Below, in pieces: positions 39,697-52,853 of a stretch of DNA of 64,000 bases. Where the stretch lies: NCBI RefSeq assembly GCF_002443255.2, contig NW_019211457.1, forward strand, positions 14,297,353 to 14,361,352. Direction: 5' to 3'. Under the pieces are notes generated by a model that saw only the letters and a program-made list of their open reading frames with translations, did no database searches and was not told the origin of the DNA. The stretch's first letter is position 1. Each line of letters begins with the position of its first letter. Source of the stretch: Varroa destructor. Taxonomy: Eukaryota > Arthropoda > Arachnida > Mesostigmata > Varroidae. The position numbers and the translations under genes are program-made.

Positions 39697-42600
39697 CATC
39701 CAAGGCTTCATATAGAACTCTCCGGAATCTCCTGCAATAGGACCATCAACGGATAGTAACTAACAGATTGATAGTGATTTGTTCTACATTTTTTTTTCAG
39801 ATGTACGGCGTTATGTGCAGTATCAGTCTGGTGCTATCAACAGCTCTTGGAGTGTTCCTATCACGTGAAGCTTTTACCGGCGCTGACCGTTTTATTGCAG
39901 TCGCTTCAGGTACGATGGATAAATACAGCTCAGATGTGGTTAACTTGAGTTAGAGAGATGTCTATTAAAACGAAAAACTCTCTCAAGCTCTGTGGCGAGT
40001 TCGTGCCAAAAGCTTTTGAGCCACAAACGCATTGGTGAGCAAAATCTGTATTGCGTCTCTGTCGTTAGGAACGAATGTTTATTTTAGAATTGACTTGCTA
40101 TTCAGATCTTTTCAAATAAAGGCAAATTTTTAACTTATTTTTACAGCCTGGCTCGGCATCTTCTTTTCATCAAAAGGGTGTTAAATTCTCTAAATGCAAT
40201 CAATATACCGTTTGCCAAACGGCTGCAGAATGTCTTGCATTACTCGCCGAGTTTGCTCCCGTATTGCTCAGGTATGTAGAGTAACTATATAGCCTGAATA
40301 CATTGAACGATCTCTCAAGTCTATGGAGCATCATGTTATCAGTGTTATTGTATTCATGTACACACAGTTTTTACAGCGGAAGCCCATGGGTTTGATAAAT
40401 TTTGTTTGGGTCGGTTTTCGGGCGTTCCTTATGCTTCTATGAATGCTAAAAAATTAGTAAGACTACTCAAATTAGTAGCGATTTTAGACGTACTCAACAG
40501 AAACTTACGTAGTATGCTGATGCTGCACAGTTCATACGGGTGCCATATAACTATATAAACTTGTTTCTGTTTTCAGGGATCTGCCTGTGTTACTTGACCT
40601 TGTAGTGAAGATATTATCAGTTGTTCTCATCCAACTATATCCTTCAGCCAATGTTCACCAGGAAATTAATGAACGATTTGCCTGCGTAAGTAGATCTGTT
40701 TGCTTATTTATTTACAGTCGGTGTCAAAACAGATGCGTTTATTGAATCATTAACTAGTCCGTAGACGCCGCCGATAAATAAATTATATTCAATAATTGTA
40801 TTCGTTTGTAGAACTTGCAAGTAGTTATGATGTATTTACAAAAATATCATTCAGTATTCAGCGTAGTGTCAGCATATACCTACATTTAGGCCACTGGTGA
40901 CAAAGGTGAGGAAGTCCTCTTCTACTCCGTCTTTATAACACAATGCTAGTCATTCTTGACGCAAAAGATTTTTTCGCCTGATAGTTATTATAACCCAACA
41001 CCATAGTCATGGTAAACAACCTCACTGTGAGTAACGCTTCGTTTGCCTGTTACCTATATGATCACCTCCGTTGGACTTACTCTCCCGTCCACATTCGCAT
41101 TTGATTGCCGTCAAATGTGTTGTCTTGCAGCTGGTGACATCGCTTATGTTTTGTCTGGCTGAATGGATAATGGCTATTCCACTTGACGAGCTTACCCGAA
41201 GCGATGGCCTAGCGCCTACGAGTCTCCAGTGCGCGCTGACCGCCCTCGATGGGGTGGTAAAAGGAACCAGATCTGATGGCAGCGTCTGGAGCGGCGGCCA
41301 AATACCAACGTTGGCTGAACTCTTTGAAAAGCTGAAGCCGAAACGATCAGACAACAGCAGCGGAAGTGGTGGTCATAAGACTGGAACGAGTTCGGTAGGC
41401 CATCATATCCAGTCGCCACCAGAGACCCCTGGGGGCTTAAAGCCACGTCCGCCATTGAACACGTCATTCAGTGACCCAGCGCGTAATGCAACTTTGGTAT
41501 CCAGCGATGGACGAACCCAATCAGGAGATGGTAACACGAACAAGGCCAACCCACACACGAATATTAAGTTAGCAGCAAAGGCGGTACGTGCGATAGTAAT
41601 TTCTCTCTTCAAGATTCGAAATGTGGGAAGCGAGAAATCGTCTGGACGTTTTTTTCTTTATCCAATAATATTATCTGAGATGTGTCTGGCTAATCTTGGA
41701 TTGTTGTACATGTAGAACGTAAGTGATTCTTCTATCTAGGGCTCTTTCAAACGATTGATATTGTCCATATTTCATTGCTGCGGTTGTATCCGATTGCAAT
41801 CTACGACTACACCGTTGGTTTTGATGTTCGTTTGTGATGCAGATTCTGTGTCATTTGTTAAACAATGTTGGCCATTTCCCGATGAATTCGGTCTCATTGT
41901 CTAGTCTGTCAAGTTTGACGACTGAAAATGATGACGTAGCCTCGTGTCTCACGAGGTCTGGATCGGGGGGCGCCAGCACAATGAACTCCAGCCGCGTAGA
42001 AAATCAAGGAGAGCTCTCGAGATCTGCGTTTACCGCGCCCAACATTCAGTTCTTCACGCTTAATGATACGGCCATTGTTTCGCTTGTCGAGATTCCACCC
42101 AACGTGAGTCAACATCTTCTAGTAGCTATTTATTTTTGCTAGCCATTATATTCTGCAAAATTCCCTGTTTAATATAAGACTTATCATAAAATATTTTTTT
42201 TGGAATAAATATATTTGGCCGTATTTTTCGCAGCCATTGAAAACGTAACGTTTTTGCGGAATTTGTGATACAAACAATGTTAAGCTTATTTGCCTAAGTA
42301 CGTGTTGTGCTTATCTAATATGGATCTGTTCAAATCCCCTAGGTTATCCACTAGATGAGACGCCAGCCCTTACATACATAATAAAAGGTTGATTGTTGGA
42401 ACAAGCCAAGCTAACGACTATCTCATATCATTTCTTTTTTCGACAGGACAAGTCATCAGACGTGACAGAAGGTAAGGCCCGTACCCGTGTGATCGTGCGG
42501 GATCTTTGTGGAAAATTTTCTTGGGAGTGCGTTACACTTTATGGGCCTCTAGGATGTCGGGTTGGGTCGTTCCCGCCAGGACCATCACCTGACCCGTGCA

Positions 42601-45600
42601 TGTACTATGCGGGAACTCGGACAAAGAACTATCAGCAGCAACAACTTTACGCCGCTGAACAACTTCGAATCTGTGGACAACGGCTGAGCGCGGGAGCGAT
42701 CACCGGAGGAAACGAGTCTTCGCCGCAGCATGGCGCGTTGGTGCAATCAACAGATGCTGACTTGGGTATAGATGAAAAGACTTCGGTGCCTACTTGGCCC
42801 ATCAATCTTTCGGATAGCAATAATTCTAACGGTTCTGGTAGACTTGTGATACAGGCGCGAGACAACGGTGCGCATCAATGGAACAATATAAAGGATAACC
42901 TTGACAAGGTAACTGAACCCGAATCTAGGCCACTCAATTATATATGGAGACAGACAAAAGGGTGGGCCTGAAAAACTTAATATCCGAATTTTCATCCGTT
43001 TTATAGAAAAAAAGAACGATTCAACAGCTGTCTTAATTGATGACTGGGCACAATGACATTTCAAACATTATTCTTAACGTATAATTTCTCTTATGGTGAA
43101 GTCCAAGTACCAGGTGATTTTTATATCTGTCTACCTTAATCCCCGTTTTTAAAATTAGCGATAGCAAAACTGGTGTTTATGCATATCACATTAGAGCCCA
43201 GAGATTCACAGCATATGAGCATCGACCGCCTTGTCGCTGACCTTTCTAGCTACTAATGTGTTTTTGGACAAAAATTTTTATGGTATTACCAAAGGGGGAC
43301 AAAAAACCACGTATTTGACATCCATGGTTCAGAACAGGTTTCTTATGTAAACGATTAAAAAAAAATTAATTTAATTTCATTGGTGACATTCTCGATAAAG
43401 CGTTGGTTATCAGCTCTGCTTTTTCTAAGTGATAATTTTACGTGTCCACGTGCTACCACAGTATTTATTAGCCGATTTTAATTTATAATTGCAATCACGA
43501 TTGTAGAGTTAACGTGTTGTTCCTGTGACATTTATATATTAATAAGCAATTGACACGCATGTACGTGCATTATTTTAGAAAAAAAATATGTTTGGCTAGG
43601 CAGACGCAGCCTGCGAATTAAGCCTGCGCACCTTAATGTAACTTCATGCTTTAACGATACCAATACGCTGTACTTATCTGTTTTTTTTTAGAGTTTGCCT
43701 TCCATTTCGAGTTGATCATTGTTTAAATGTTTTATTTTTTCGTTATCTACAAACAGGTCATTGGTTATATCGGAGTGAGCTCTCCCGAGTGCGCACTGCA
43801 GCAGCCGCTAAATACAGCTCCAAAAGCGCTTGGACAGCAGAGCAGTTTAGCGGAAGCCGACCAGATTAACGAGGTAAATATAATAACACCGTGTCCCATT
43901 TTGATATGGCCATTTAACCCAAAAGCAGTGTGGTCCTTTCACAAATTCGACCTTGAAGCGTTTGACTTTTAAAGTGAAAAACTATTGTCTCAGTATGTAA
44001 GATATTCTTGTTACTCGCAATAATTGTCCCTAATGCATTTGTCGCAGGTGCTTAGTTACGCAGAAGCGGAACAGGCCGAAGTAGCGGCTCTTCGATGGAG
44101 TCCACGTCAACGATCGGTTCCATTGATGCCGCCTGGCGATCTTCACGACTCTTCGGAGGGTCCGGCAGGATCTTCGCCGCCGCATCATCAAGATCACAGC
44201 AACGGATTGAGCCACCCGCACGGCGCCGCCGCGGGGGGAGGTTCGGCCATTGGTCAACCACACACCTCGCTGGCCCCCTTCCAGTATTCTAGGTTAGCCT
44301 GAGAAGGGGAAACCAGTCACAAATAGCATAGCAAAACATAGTCGACTGTCATTAAGGGACTGAACAAATTGTACTTCTGCCTTTCCAGACTGCTCCTGGA
44401 CCAGCTGAACTTTCTCTCATGGGAGAGGAGGTCGTCGATTGCGTTGCTGCAGAAAAATGATAAACTTTTACGAGAACTTCGTTACCTCGACCAGCAGCGG
44501 TCACGAGAAACACACAAGATTGCCGTAATTTACGTGCAGGTAAGGCTTGACTTGTTTCTTGATATCAAGAAAGTAGATTGTTCACTATACTAAATGATTT
44601 AGTCATCACTTATAGATGCGTCTTCACATGCTTGCGAATAAGATAACTAAAACTGATCTATCAATCGATTCGAGGTGAGAAAAAGTTAACTGGTGAAATT
44701 TCTTGTATACTCATTTAACTCCTACCTAATATTGGCATCGATAATTATAAAAACAAAATATCAAATGAGTAATATTTCCGTAAAATGGAAAAGCTCACAA
44801 TTCTACTGGCAGGTGATCCGACCGCAAAAAAAACATTTTCAAGTTTGCTTTTTTGTCCTAGACGTATTTTTTGTGCCAAATTTCAGGCAGGTCAAGAAGA
44901 CAAGAACTCAATCCTGATGAATCAGTGCGGCAGTCCCGAGTTCGAGGCATTCGTTTCAGGTCTCGGTTGGGATGTTGATTTGAGAAGTCACTCGGGATAT
45001 AGAGGTGGACTTGATGCACACGGAAGCACCGGTCTCACTGCACCATATTATGCTGGTACGTATTCTACAAACAGTGACAACAACCATATTTTTTATGGTA
45101 GCTCCACGAGTAATTCAATATGAAGGCTCAATAGGAAGTTAATGATTCTGACAAGTAGACCTGTTAAACACTTAATCAGAGATGATTTGGCTAAATGCGT
45201 TATAGTTATAACGTGATAAGCTTCATTGTCTGCTAATTTCAGATTCGTTCGTTGAGGTCTTATATCATGTAAGCACACGAATCCCTGCCCACGAAAAGGA
45301 CGCCATGACGAAAAAACTTCGACATCTTGGAAATGATGAGGTTCGTATAAGATGTGTAATGTCGTGCTATACCTAAGTTGAAGCTAAAATTCGCTCGAGT
45401 CTTTTTTAAGACAGAAATACATCATTTTCCTAGTGAAAAGTGTAGTTCACTATGTGACATTTAAGTCTACTTCAATATCGAATCAAACGTCAGCTTTGAG
45501 CGAAGCTGCGTCCTTCGCGAATTCTGATTAACGGTATTTCTGCATTACAGGTTCACGTCGTGTGGAGTGAGCACGCTAGAGAATACAGACGTGGCATAAT

Positions 45601-47280
45601 TGCGACAGAATTTGGTGATGTTTTTATTGTACTCTACCCATTGCCCGATGGCCTCTGTCGGGTGCAAATTAACGCTAAGCATGACGTAAGTGTTTGTCAT
45701 CTCTGAAGATTGACTTACAGAATTATATTGCAGAATAATAGAGACAGCGTACCGTTTAAAAATTAACTTTCAATAAAAAGCTACAACCTCAGAAAGGTAG
45801 AAAGGCTACAAGATGGTTTACCGTCCTCTGTTCTTGTCTTATGCATAAACAACGACTTTTCTGTAGTCGTAACTTTCGAAGTCAACCAACTTATGTATAA
45901 TGTATGTTCTTACACAGGTACCATTCTTTGGACCCCTTTTCGATGGGTCTATTGTTGATCAGCGCGTGCTGCCCGCGCTGGTTCGTGCGACTGCTATAAA
46001 CGCAGATCGTGCTGTGAATTCACTGAAACTCATGTTTCGCAGGTACATTTATACGGAATCATGCCCAATTGATATTACAACGATTCTGGAAAAGATATAA
46101 CGAGCCTATAGGGTTAAACGATGATGTGATTGTGTTTTTTTTTTTCATTTATAGGCACACATCTAATGAGAGCATCTCACTTACGTTATTGTAATTTTGT
46201 AATCGTTCCGGCGTTGCTTTCCGAATAGCTAATGCCTCAGTGTGGGCGATTTATGCGATTTCAGCTTCTACGAAGTCCGCTCTACGTTGATCGAAAACAT
46301 TTGCTCGAACTTCAAAGAGCCTGCCACGTTTGAAGAGTTCGCTTGCAAGGTAAGTTGGTCGAGTTGAAAAACGTTACAGATCACCAGTTCTGTTCAATGA
46401 ATATATGTGTTTTTACTAAATACGAAGTCGTATCGGAGGGCTTGACACGAGCCAGCAAATCTGTAAACGTGTCGGACGTTTACGGACTAAGCGGACTCGA
46501 TCTCTCCGACGTTTATAATCTGGTTGATCCATATTCTATTATGAATATATTTAATTTTCTAGGTATTTCAGCCAGGAAGTCCCCGTGGCGCATCCGCCAG
46601 CGTAACAGCGTCCGGGCTAAGCGGTTCCTCTAGTTACACCTCCTACCAGGCTTCTTCTCAGCATATGTCTAGCGGTTCAGTCACTCATGGACCTGCGATA
46701 AACATAAAGAGTGCGTTAATCTTATAATATAAAATGCAGAAACAGCCATTTGTATATAATGCCAATTGCTCAATGTTGAGGTCAGTGCCTTAGGTAGAAG
46801 AAAAGGCCATACTAACATTAGCTTGTAGCTATCGGTGCCAGGCAGACATAAAGTAGCTGAGTAGACAAATTGTCACACGTAGCGCATTGGTGCGGATGTA
46901 CCAGTTTGCTAATCTCTACTAATGCACATATACGAATAGCAATTTCACTCCATGTTACATGTATACACACTTTTCCAGGCGGTGCTTCATCGGAGATAGC
47001 AGCCGACCAATCGCCGGCGATCTCCTCAACTTCAACGAACAGCGGCGGGCTCCATCACCATAGCGGGATCGATTCGAATATCTCGGCTATGGCTAATTCT
47101 ACAAGCGGTACATCAAGCGCGGCCGCTGTAACAGGTTCTGCTGGGGGGGCAGGGGCAAGTCATCAAGGAAGTGCCATGACTTCTGGCTCACCACCCTCAC
47201 CACAGGCGCCCCCACGAGCGCATCGTATCGATAGTAACCATCACATAGTGCCGTCAACTTGGTCACAAGACCGGGGCTGA
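26400..47280 (+). CDS. RALGAPA1: Ral GTPase-activating protein subunit alpha, complete, 37 coding exons, 2252 aa
   Basis: Catalytic subunit of the RalGAP (tuberin-like) complex that turns off RalA/RalB, acting with a beta subunit in the cytosol. Coding exons: 26400-26508, 26989-27102, 27549-27700, 28186-28254, 28356-28521, 28742-28866, 29215-29359, 29713-29918, 30284-30442, 30747-30872, 31047-31235, 31571-31649, 31948-32138, 32581-32827, 33282-33421, 33718-33916, 34742-35224, 37190-37380, 37676-37887, 38382-38556, 38751-38938, 39801-39909, 40147-40271, 40577-40685, 41131-41583, 41843-42103, 42447-42908, 43757-43873, 44048-44292, 44389-44539, 44887-45055, 45243-45340, 45551-45685, 45918-46042, 46265-46349, 46563-46710, 46979-47280. 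All phases agree and the total is 6759 bases. N-terminal [11 protein letters not shown] and the helical-repeat body match animal RalGAP-alpha in order, for example [10 protein letters not shown] and [11 protein letters not shown]. The GAP domain is at about residues 1900-2103. The 31235 donor is the least certain; a later one at 31250 also fits. The closest paralogue in vertebrates (alpha1 or alpha2) cannot be decided, so the symbol marks the family. Confidence 0.93.
35225..37189 (+). other. Largest RalGAP-alpha intron
   Basis: 1965-base GT-AG intron splitting a phase-1 glycine codon between exons 17 and 18. The right 230 bases (36960-37189) are noticeably GC-richer and carry ORFs on both strands, but none is in frame with the flanking exons. 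Other introns above 300 bases (for example 33917-34741, 38939-39800 and 42909-43756) hold nothing supported, apart from the tRNA-like relic and (TA)n listed separately. Confidence 0.75.
39509..39596 (-). pseudogene. tRNA-like relic or tRNA-derived SINE head
   Basis: On the minus strand an 88-base stretch has a B-box-like core GGTTCGAATCT flanked by CCCA/TGGG, an AGAGCGG D-arm-like motif, and weakly pairing ends (GTCCCGG with AGAGAC). The cloverleaf is poor: the acceptor has mismatches and the D loop is short, so an intact tRNA gene is unlikely. It lies in a RalGAP-alpha intron, antisense to the gene and about 40 bases from a long (TA)n array. Confidence 0.4.
39635..39695. repeat. Long (TA)n microsatellite
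   Basis: About 30 uninterrupted TA units in an intron of RalGAP-alpha. Self-complementary and probably length-variable. Confidence 0.95.
44887..46349 (+). other. Rap/Ran-GAP catalytic domain exons of RalGAP-alpha
   Basis: Exons 31-35 encode the GAP domain: [62 protein letters not shown] and [10 protein letters not shown]. The Asn of LGNDE (codon 45332-45334, residue 1986) is in the position of the catalytic asparagine thumb of Rap/Ral GAPs, so the enzyme should be active. That role is established for the family; the position here is read from the sequence. Confidence 0.9.
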
Positions 47281-50200
47281 ACATCCGAACAGTCTAAATA
47301 GATGCCTAGTTAAAGCTGGACGACCGACTCAGGTGCGGGCGTCAGAGGCGAGCGAGAAACAACAGCTAGAGGACGCGGCATTTGCTATCCGGTAACGGTG
47401 ACGAACTGCGTTAAAACATTATCCAAATAGCTCTTAAAAATAGCAGAATATAGCAAGTATGGTTTCTCTCGTGGAAGCTTTGCGAGAACCTGTCTAAAGA
47501 TAGTGTCGGATACGGCATTATAATCGCCATGAAACAAAAAAGCCTAGCGTAAAGGCCACCATAAAACAGTTAACGGCAGAAAAATCTGTCTGTAAGGTGC
47601 GTGCGTGTATCTCACAAATTTCCAGAACAACAACAAGACAGCCAAGGAAAAATGGATAAACGGGAAGGAAAACAAACATAAAAGGAGAAGCGATGGTTAT
47701 AAGGTGTACTGACGTGAAAAGTTGGCGGCGGAAAATTACTCGAATCTTTTCATTCGGTAGAGCTAATTCGTACTAACAGTAGAATGAACGCAATAGCCCA
47801 GGAGTAAAGTTCACTCATCGTTCAATAATCTCCTAAGCAGAACTTCCTCAATACAGAAATCAACATCGAACATTTTACCTGAAAAAAACTAAAACTCGTT
47901 GTAATTCAGACGCCGTACCAGGAAATCAAGGAAGTATGTTAGCCAAGCTTTATTTTGATTATTACTATTTATTATTATACTTACGAGAACTCAATTGTGC
48001 AAACCAGTTACCTCTGACTCCGATTAAAACCATCGTCAACCCTCACGCTTTGTTTCAAGTTCTCAGCTTCTTCCCCAGGCAGTCACAATTAAGAGAGAGA
48101 CATTTGCTCACTCGCAAAATTAGCCACACTCAAAGCCCGGTGGGGCTTTACTGGGTGAAGAAAAATAAGTGGCTGAATTCACTGCATTACAATCCGTGCA
48201 TAGAAAGTACGTCAACGATTCGTCACACCGAATATACGTCGATATGTGAACGAAATATTCTCACTGAACGCTAACGTACATCCACGCGATACGCAAAGTC
48301 CAACCCCAACGGCGCCGGCTATTTACTGCAGTTTGATTGATGCTCTTGCAGAAGACACCCCCTACCAAGCAAGAGAAGAAGCTGGAACAATTATGACAAT
48401 GGAGCAAATTCAGAAACGAATCAGTCGCTTAGATGAATTCCCTTCAATCTGCAGCAGTTATCACGAATCACGACCACAACCACAACGTATTTTTGCAGCG
48501 AAAGAATATTTCCAGTTACACTACCTATACCTTATGTAATAATAACTCCACCCGATAACATCATACAAGATAACCACAAGGTTTTATTAGATGATCAGGC
48601 AGCAGGACAACAAACTGATGATTGATAACTAAATCTAGAACTGTTCACACCACCGCGCTATTTTAAGACGGAACGTTTTGTGGGGTTTCCTTCTTGGAAC
48701 TTCTCGCAAAGAAGTTAACCTGATGATTCGAACCATTATTACCTGTTGTACACACATATAGTGCAGACATAATACGGCGTGCAGGTGTAAATTCATGTAA
48801 AGTATACGTGACAGGATATGAAACGGGAACATGCTGGGATCTGTAGGACCGATTGTTACAGAATTTTAGTGAATTTAGAGAAGTGTGCCAGTTCAATATG
48901 AATCTAATATATATTATATAAATAGTAGCACCGTGAAAATGTGTGGCTATGTCTCTTGGGTTAAATGTCTACCTTCTAATGTTTGCGTAAGTGGATCATC
49001 ATCATCATTTTAATATCGTAATTTGTTCATAACAAAAAAAAAAACGAATCGTAACTATCAATTATAAGAGTAATATTTCTCATGTTTCTTAATATAATGA
49101 AGAGTTTATCCGCTAAAGGTGTTTATGCACGTATATCGATGGTCAGTCTAACAAAAATAAAAGAGAGAGTTTAATAAAGGGAAAAATAACTTACATACGG
49201 TATCCTATGGTATTTTTTTCTATCCAAAGTGTCTTAGTTGTCGCTGATTCGTCCTGCAATCGACGTATGCCATTATCTAATACGTGTAATTAATTAAACA
49301 TTTGTAGGTATTAACATTTCATAATGTAAACTTGGTGCAAATATTATCTATTAACGGCAAAATAAGTTTTTGCCTCTAACGACGCACTTCGAGGAACAAA
49401 TATCCGTAGAATGTATCTTTTCGAATAAGATACTTGCGATCTCATATATAGCCAGTGGAAACAGCAGATGATGTTTGCCGTCAAAGAGTTTCGTTGGTTT
49501 TCAGCGAAACGAAATATGCCTTCAGCAAGATTCCTCAATGGCTACCTTATACTCCTCTACGAATAGTTCTCATTCGTGGCTAAGTATGTGTGTAGCCACG
49601 AATTCAACGAGATACGCGCAAGGGACGGGTAGTACGCGAAACGGTAGTACCAGATGATGAATGTACCATTTATTGCTAGTAATAACTGACAACATATAGC
49701 GTCAACATGCTTACCTAGTCATTTCGCGCGCAATAAGAGGATATGAGATACGTAAATACTGTTTTCAGGCAGAGAAGACCTGTAAATTTTGCCTGAAGGG
49801 AAGATGCTAGAATCGTCTATTCCAGTAAGAACCGCATCAAAACTATTGGCCCAGACTTGAAATTGGACCAAGAGCTAGACCCACTATGTTTCAAAGACTG
49901 TATATGCCTAGGAGAATTTATACTACATATACATAGAGATTTATACTACACTACTCGTTAATGTTGCTACCAATTGATAAACTTAAATGCAGAACAGCCA
50001 TTTCATTCATCTGTAATAATATACAAGCAAGCCTCGTACTTTTTTCAAAACACACTCGTTTAACTGTAATATCCGCCGTTGGTAGTATAACTATAAGAGG
50101 GGTTTTCCTATCCTATTGCACTCTTACCTTATGTGCTTCAAGTGTTAATATCTAGTATATAATAGAGGAATCGGTAACAGTAGCAGCAGCAACACCAACA

Positions 50201-52853
50201 CCAAAACCAATTGGTTACTCTTGAGGAAGATCATATCAAATAAATAGAATTTTCATATTTAGATCAATGTAAATGGTTGCAATCCCCTTTAACTATCCTG
50301 TGTTCGGAGCCTCTGTGTCGATATATAACCGGTCCTCTGCTCCCCTTGAGTGAGTTAAATCTGGCGAAAAGATATACAATGATACAATATATGAAATTCC
50401 CATTCTGATTAGGGTCGATTCACTATACGCCCTGCCTCTTGATCAAATTTATTCTGCTAGGAAAAAAACCTGTTTTGTTATAGAAAATGAGGAGAGGAGT
50501 TAATTATGAATGGTAAATACGACTCATAATTGCAGGCTCAGCGTATTCCAGATGGTTCACTGTTTCTGTTTGTCTGGGGGCAACGAAAATCGCCTAGGGT
50601 TAAGGGTTTTGCAAAACGAAATTTTACAGCTACCAGGGAACTTTTCAAATGGCCGAAATTAAACGGACAGATTTCTCAAGTACCGCTATAAAATTGTAAT
50701 ACAAATTGCAACTGTTTCTCGTCGTAAAAATTCTTTATTATTTTTATTGGGTTATTATTTTTATAGGAGGATTTCTTTAAATGTACACACTGTTTATTAA
50801 CTACGTTGTTTTTATTAAATGGACTCAATTTAACATTTAGAAAATCGTCTTATCCTCCAAAAATATATTCCTCGTTTAAACATGGCAGCTATTGACGCAA
50901 CGCAATTACACAATAGTTTACGTATGGGATGTTTGTAGTGAGGTATGTTCTTCGAGTCTTCTTAACGAGCTTTACGTACTTCCGTGAAGTCGTACGATAG
51001 TACAATGATTAATGAGATAATAATCTTACTTTTCTTAGCTACCGAATTCCTGCTGTCAGGACGCTTCGCAATAACGACGCTATACTACGTTATCTATAAC
51101 ATTGCGATGGGTTAGTTAGCTGCGGCGGGGCAAAGCTTGCTTACTGTTCTTAGCACCGTATTTTATAAGATGAAAATAAATAGAAAATCACTGACGAAGA
51201 TGAATCTATAGCGTCACAACTATATTATACATATATATATATATCTTACAGATATTATTGCTCAAAAGCGGCAATGTATTTTATTGGTGTTACAGTGGAG
51301 TTCTTCTATCACCTACGTTCTAACATAATAACTATTATTCAGTGTATATGGTTATTTTATGTACGACAATGCCATTCGGCAAGGTGTTGATAGGAACACA
51401 AAGAGCCGACGGAAACGACCTGAAACGTCCTACACGATAGCTGTGTGCTCCTAAAATGAGGTCGTAGTCAATTTTTGTCCATGGAAAAAAAAACAGTATA
51501 ACGTATATTTGTGTTATAGGAACAATTCGTTTCTTCACTTCCGTCCCGTAGTCCGTAGAATGGCTTGACGATTTAAAACACTAGAATAGCACGAAGCGCG
51601 AGTATTTGCATGTTTGTTACCGCCAACACAAACTATCTGATCTTGCTATACTCTATCGATCTACTGATGCTAGAACACAGACATACATAATCAGAAGATT
51701 GGCTCAGACGCAACTCCCACTTAAAATAATTGTTTCTGAAAGAGGTTGTTATGATGGGTTATTCATTTCTATTCGGGTTTACTTTATCTCGTGTAGCAAC
51801 ACAGGTAAATATAACTTCTCGGATACTGGCAACTTCGATTAGGTTGTTTTCATACAAGTCTAGCTAGCTTTTTACTAGCCCCTACCGCCGCCCTTACCAT
51901 AGGTAGAATATTCAATCTATATTATTATGATTATATAGTTATTAAGCATTGTCTGTGCATAGCGGGCTTAGGTGCTGCCCTTTCGCGTACGCTCTTCAGG
52001 CTACCCTTATGAATGAAATCTCTCTGGCATTGGCAAAAGGAAGGCCATAAATATAATGACAATAATAAATGATAAATTATAGTACTACTATATTTAGAAT
52101 TACTCATAATAACTGAGCCAGAAATTGAATGGAATTACGATCACAAAAGCGGACAAAGAAAATTAAATCGTAACAACTAAAGCTGCTCGTTGTTTATTTG
52201 CTAATAAAATTATTTGAAATTATTTCCTCGTAACATTTCGACGGTAAGGGTTTGCTGTCCCATTAAAACTTGCTAAATTCATCCTAACATTATGGTTGTG
52301 TCCTGTTATTTGTATTCTCAGTTGAGCAGGCGCACTCCAGCCCTTCGTAGAATATAATACTATACAAATTGCGTCCCATTATGCTCTTTGGGAGAGTCAT
52401 AGCACTTCTGTACACGTGTTTACACACGTACTTGCTCGAAAACACCGGAATTACGCTACCGCGTGCATTTCGGTTAATGCAGCTTTTTTTTTTTCACCAA
52501 ACTAACTTGTTTGCGCAAAATCAATCTAGAAAATAACAAAAATCTCTATTATACTATACTAGGATGTCTTCGTTAGGCTTTCTATTTGAAATAATAATAA
52601 TAATATAATAATAATAATAATAATAATATTTCTACATGGTATTCCCTTATATAGTTCCATCCCGCCAAACGTCAAGTCAGTGACACTAGGCAAGTCAGGG
52701 CTGTCTGCTTTGTTATTCACACAGCTACGATCTCTTCTTCCTTTGGTACCTGAGGGATGTCCGATTTCGAGTTCATCAACATCGTGGTTGCTCTATCGGC
52801 ATTTCGGTTTCGCTTCATAAGGACTCGGGCCTTTGGTTATGATCTTCGCAACG
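47281..52853. other. Intergenic region between convergent RalGAP-alpha and metallopeptidase genes
   Basis: About 5.6 kb holding the 3' UTRs of two convergent genes. Plus-strand AATAAA at 49157-49162 and 49173-49178 are possible RalGAP-alpha poly(A) signals. A minus-strand AATAAA (plus TTTATT, 52193-52198) is possible for the metallopeptidase. Two adjacent plus ORFs (47936-48274 and 48246-48539) lack known domains and are best read as 3' UTR. A TAA trinucleotide repeat lies at 52591-52629. Confidence 0.6.
52591..52629. repeat. (TAA)n microsatellite
   Basis: About 12 TAA/ATA units with one interruption, seen directly. Confidence 0.9.

Noticed and set aside
47936..48539. Two adjacent plus-strand ORFs (112 and 97 codons)
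   Set aside because: They follow the RalGAP-alpha stop with no acceptor linking them, lack domains and overlap each other in different frames; 3' UTR is the simpler reading.
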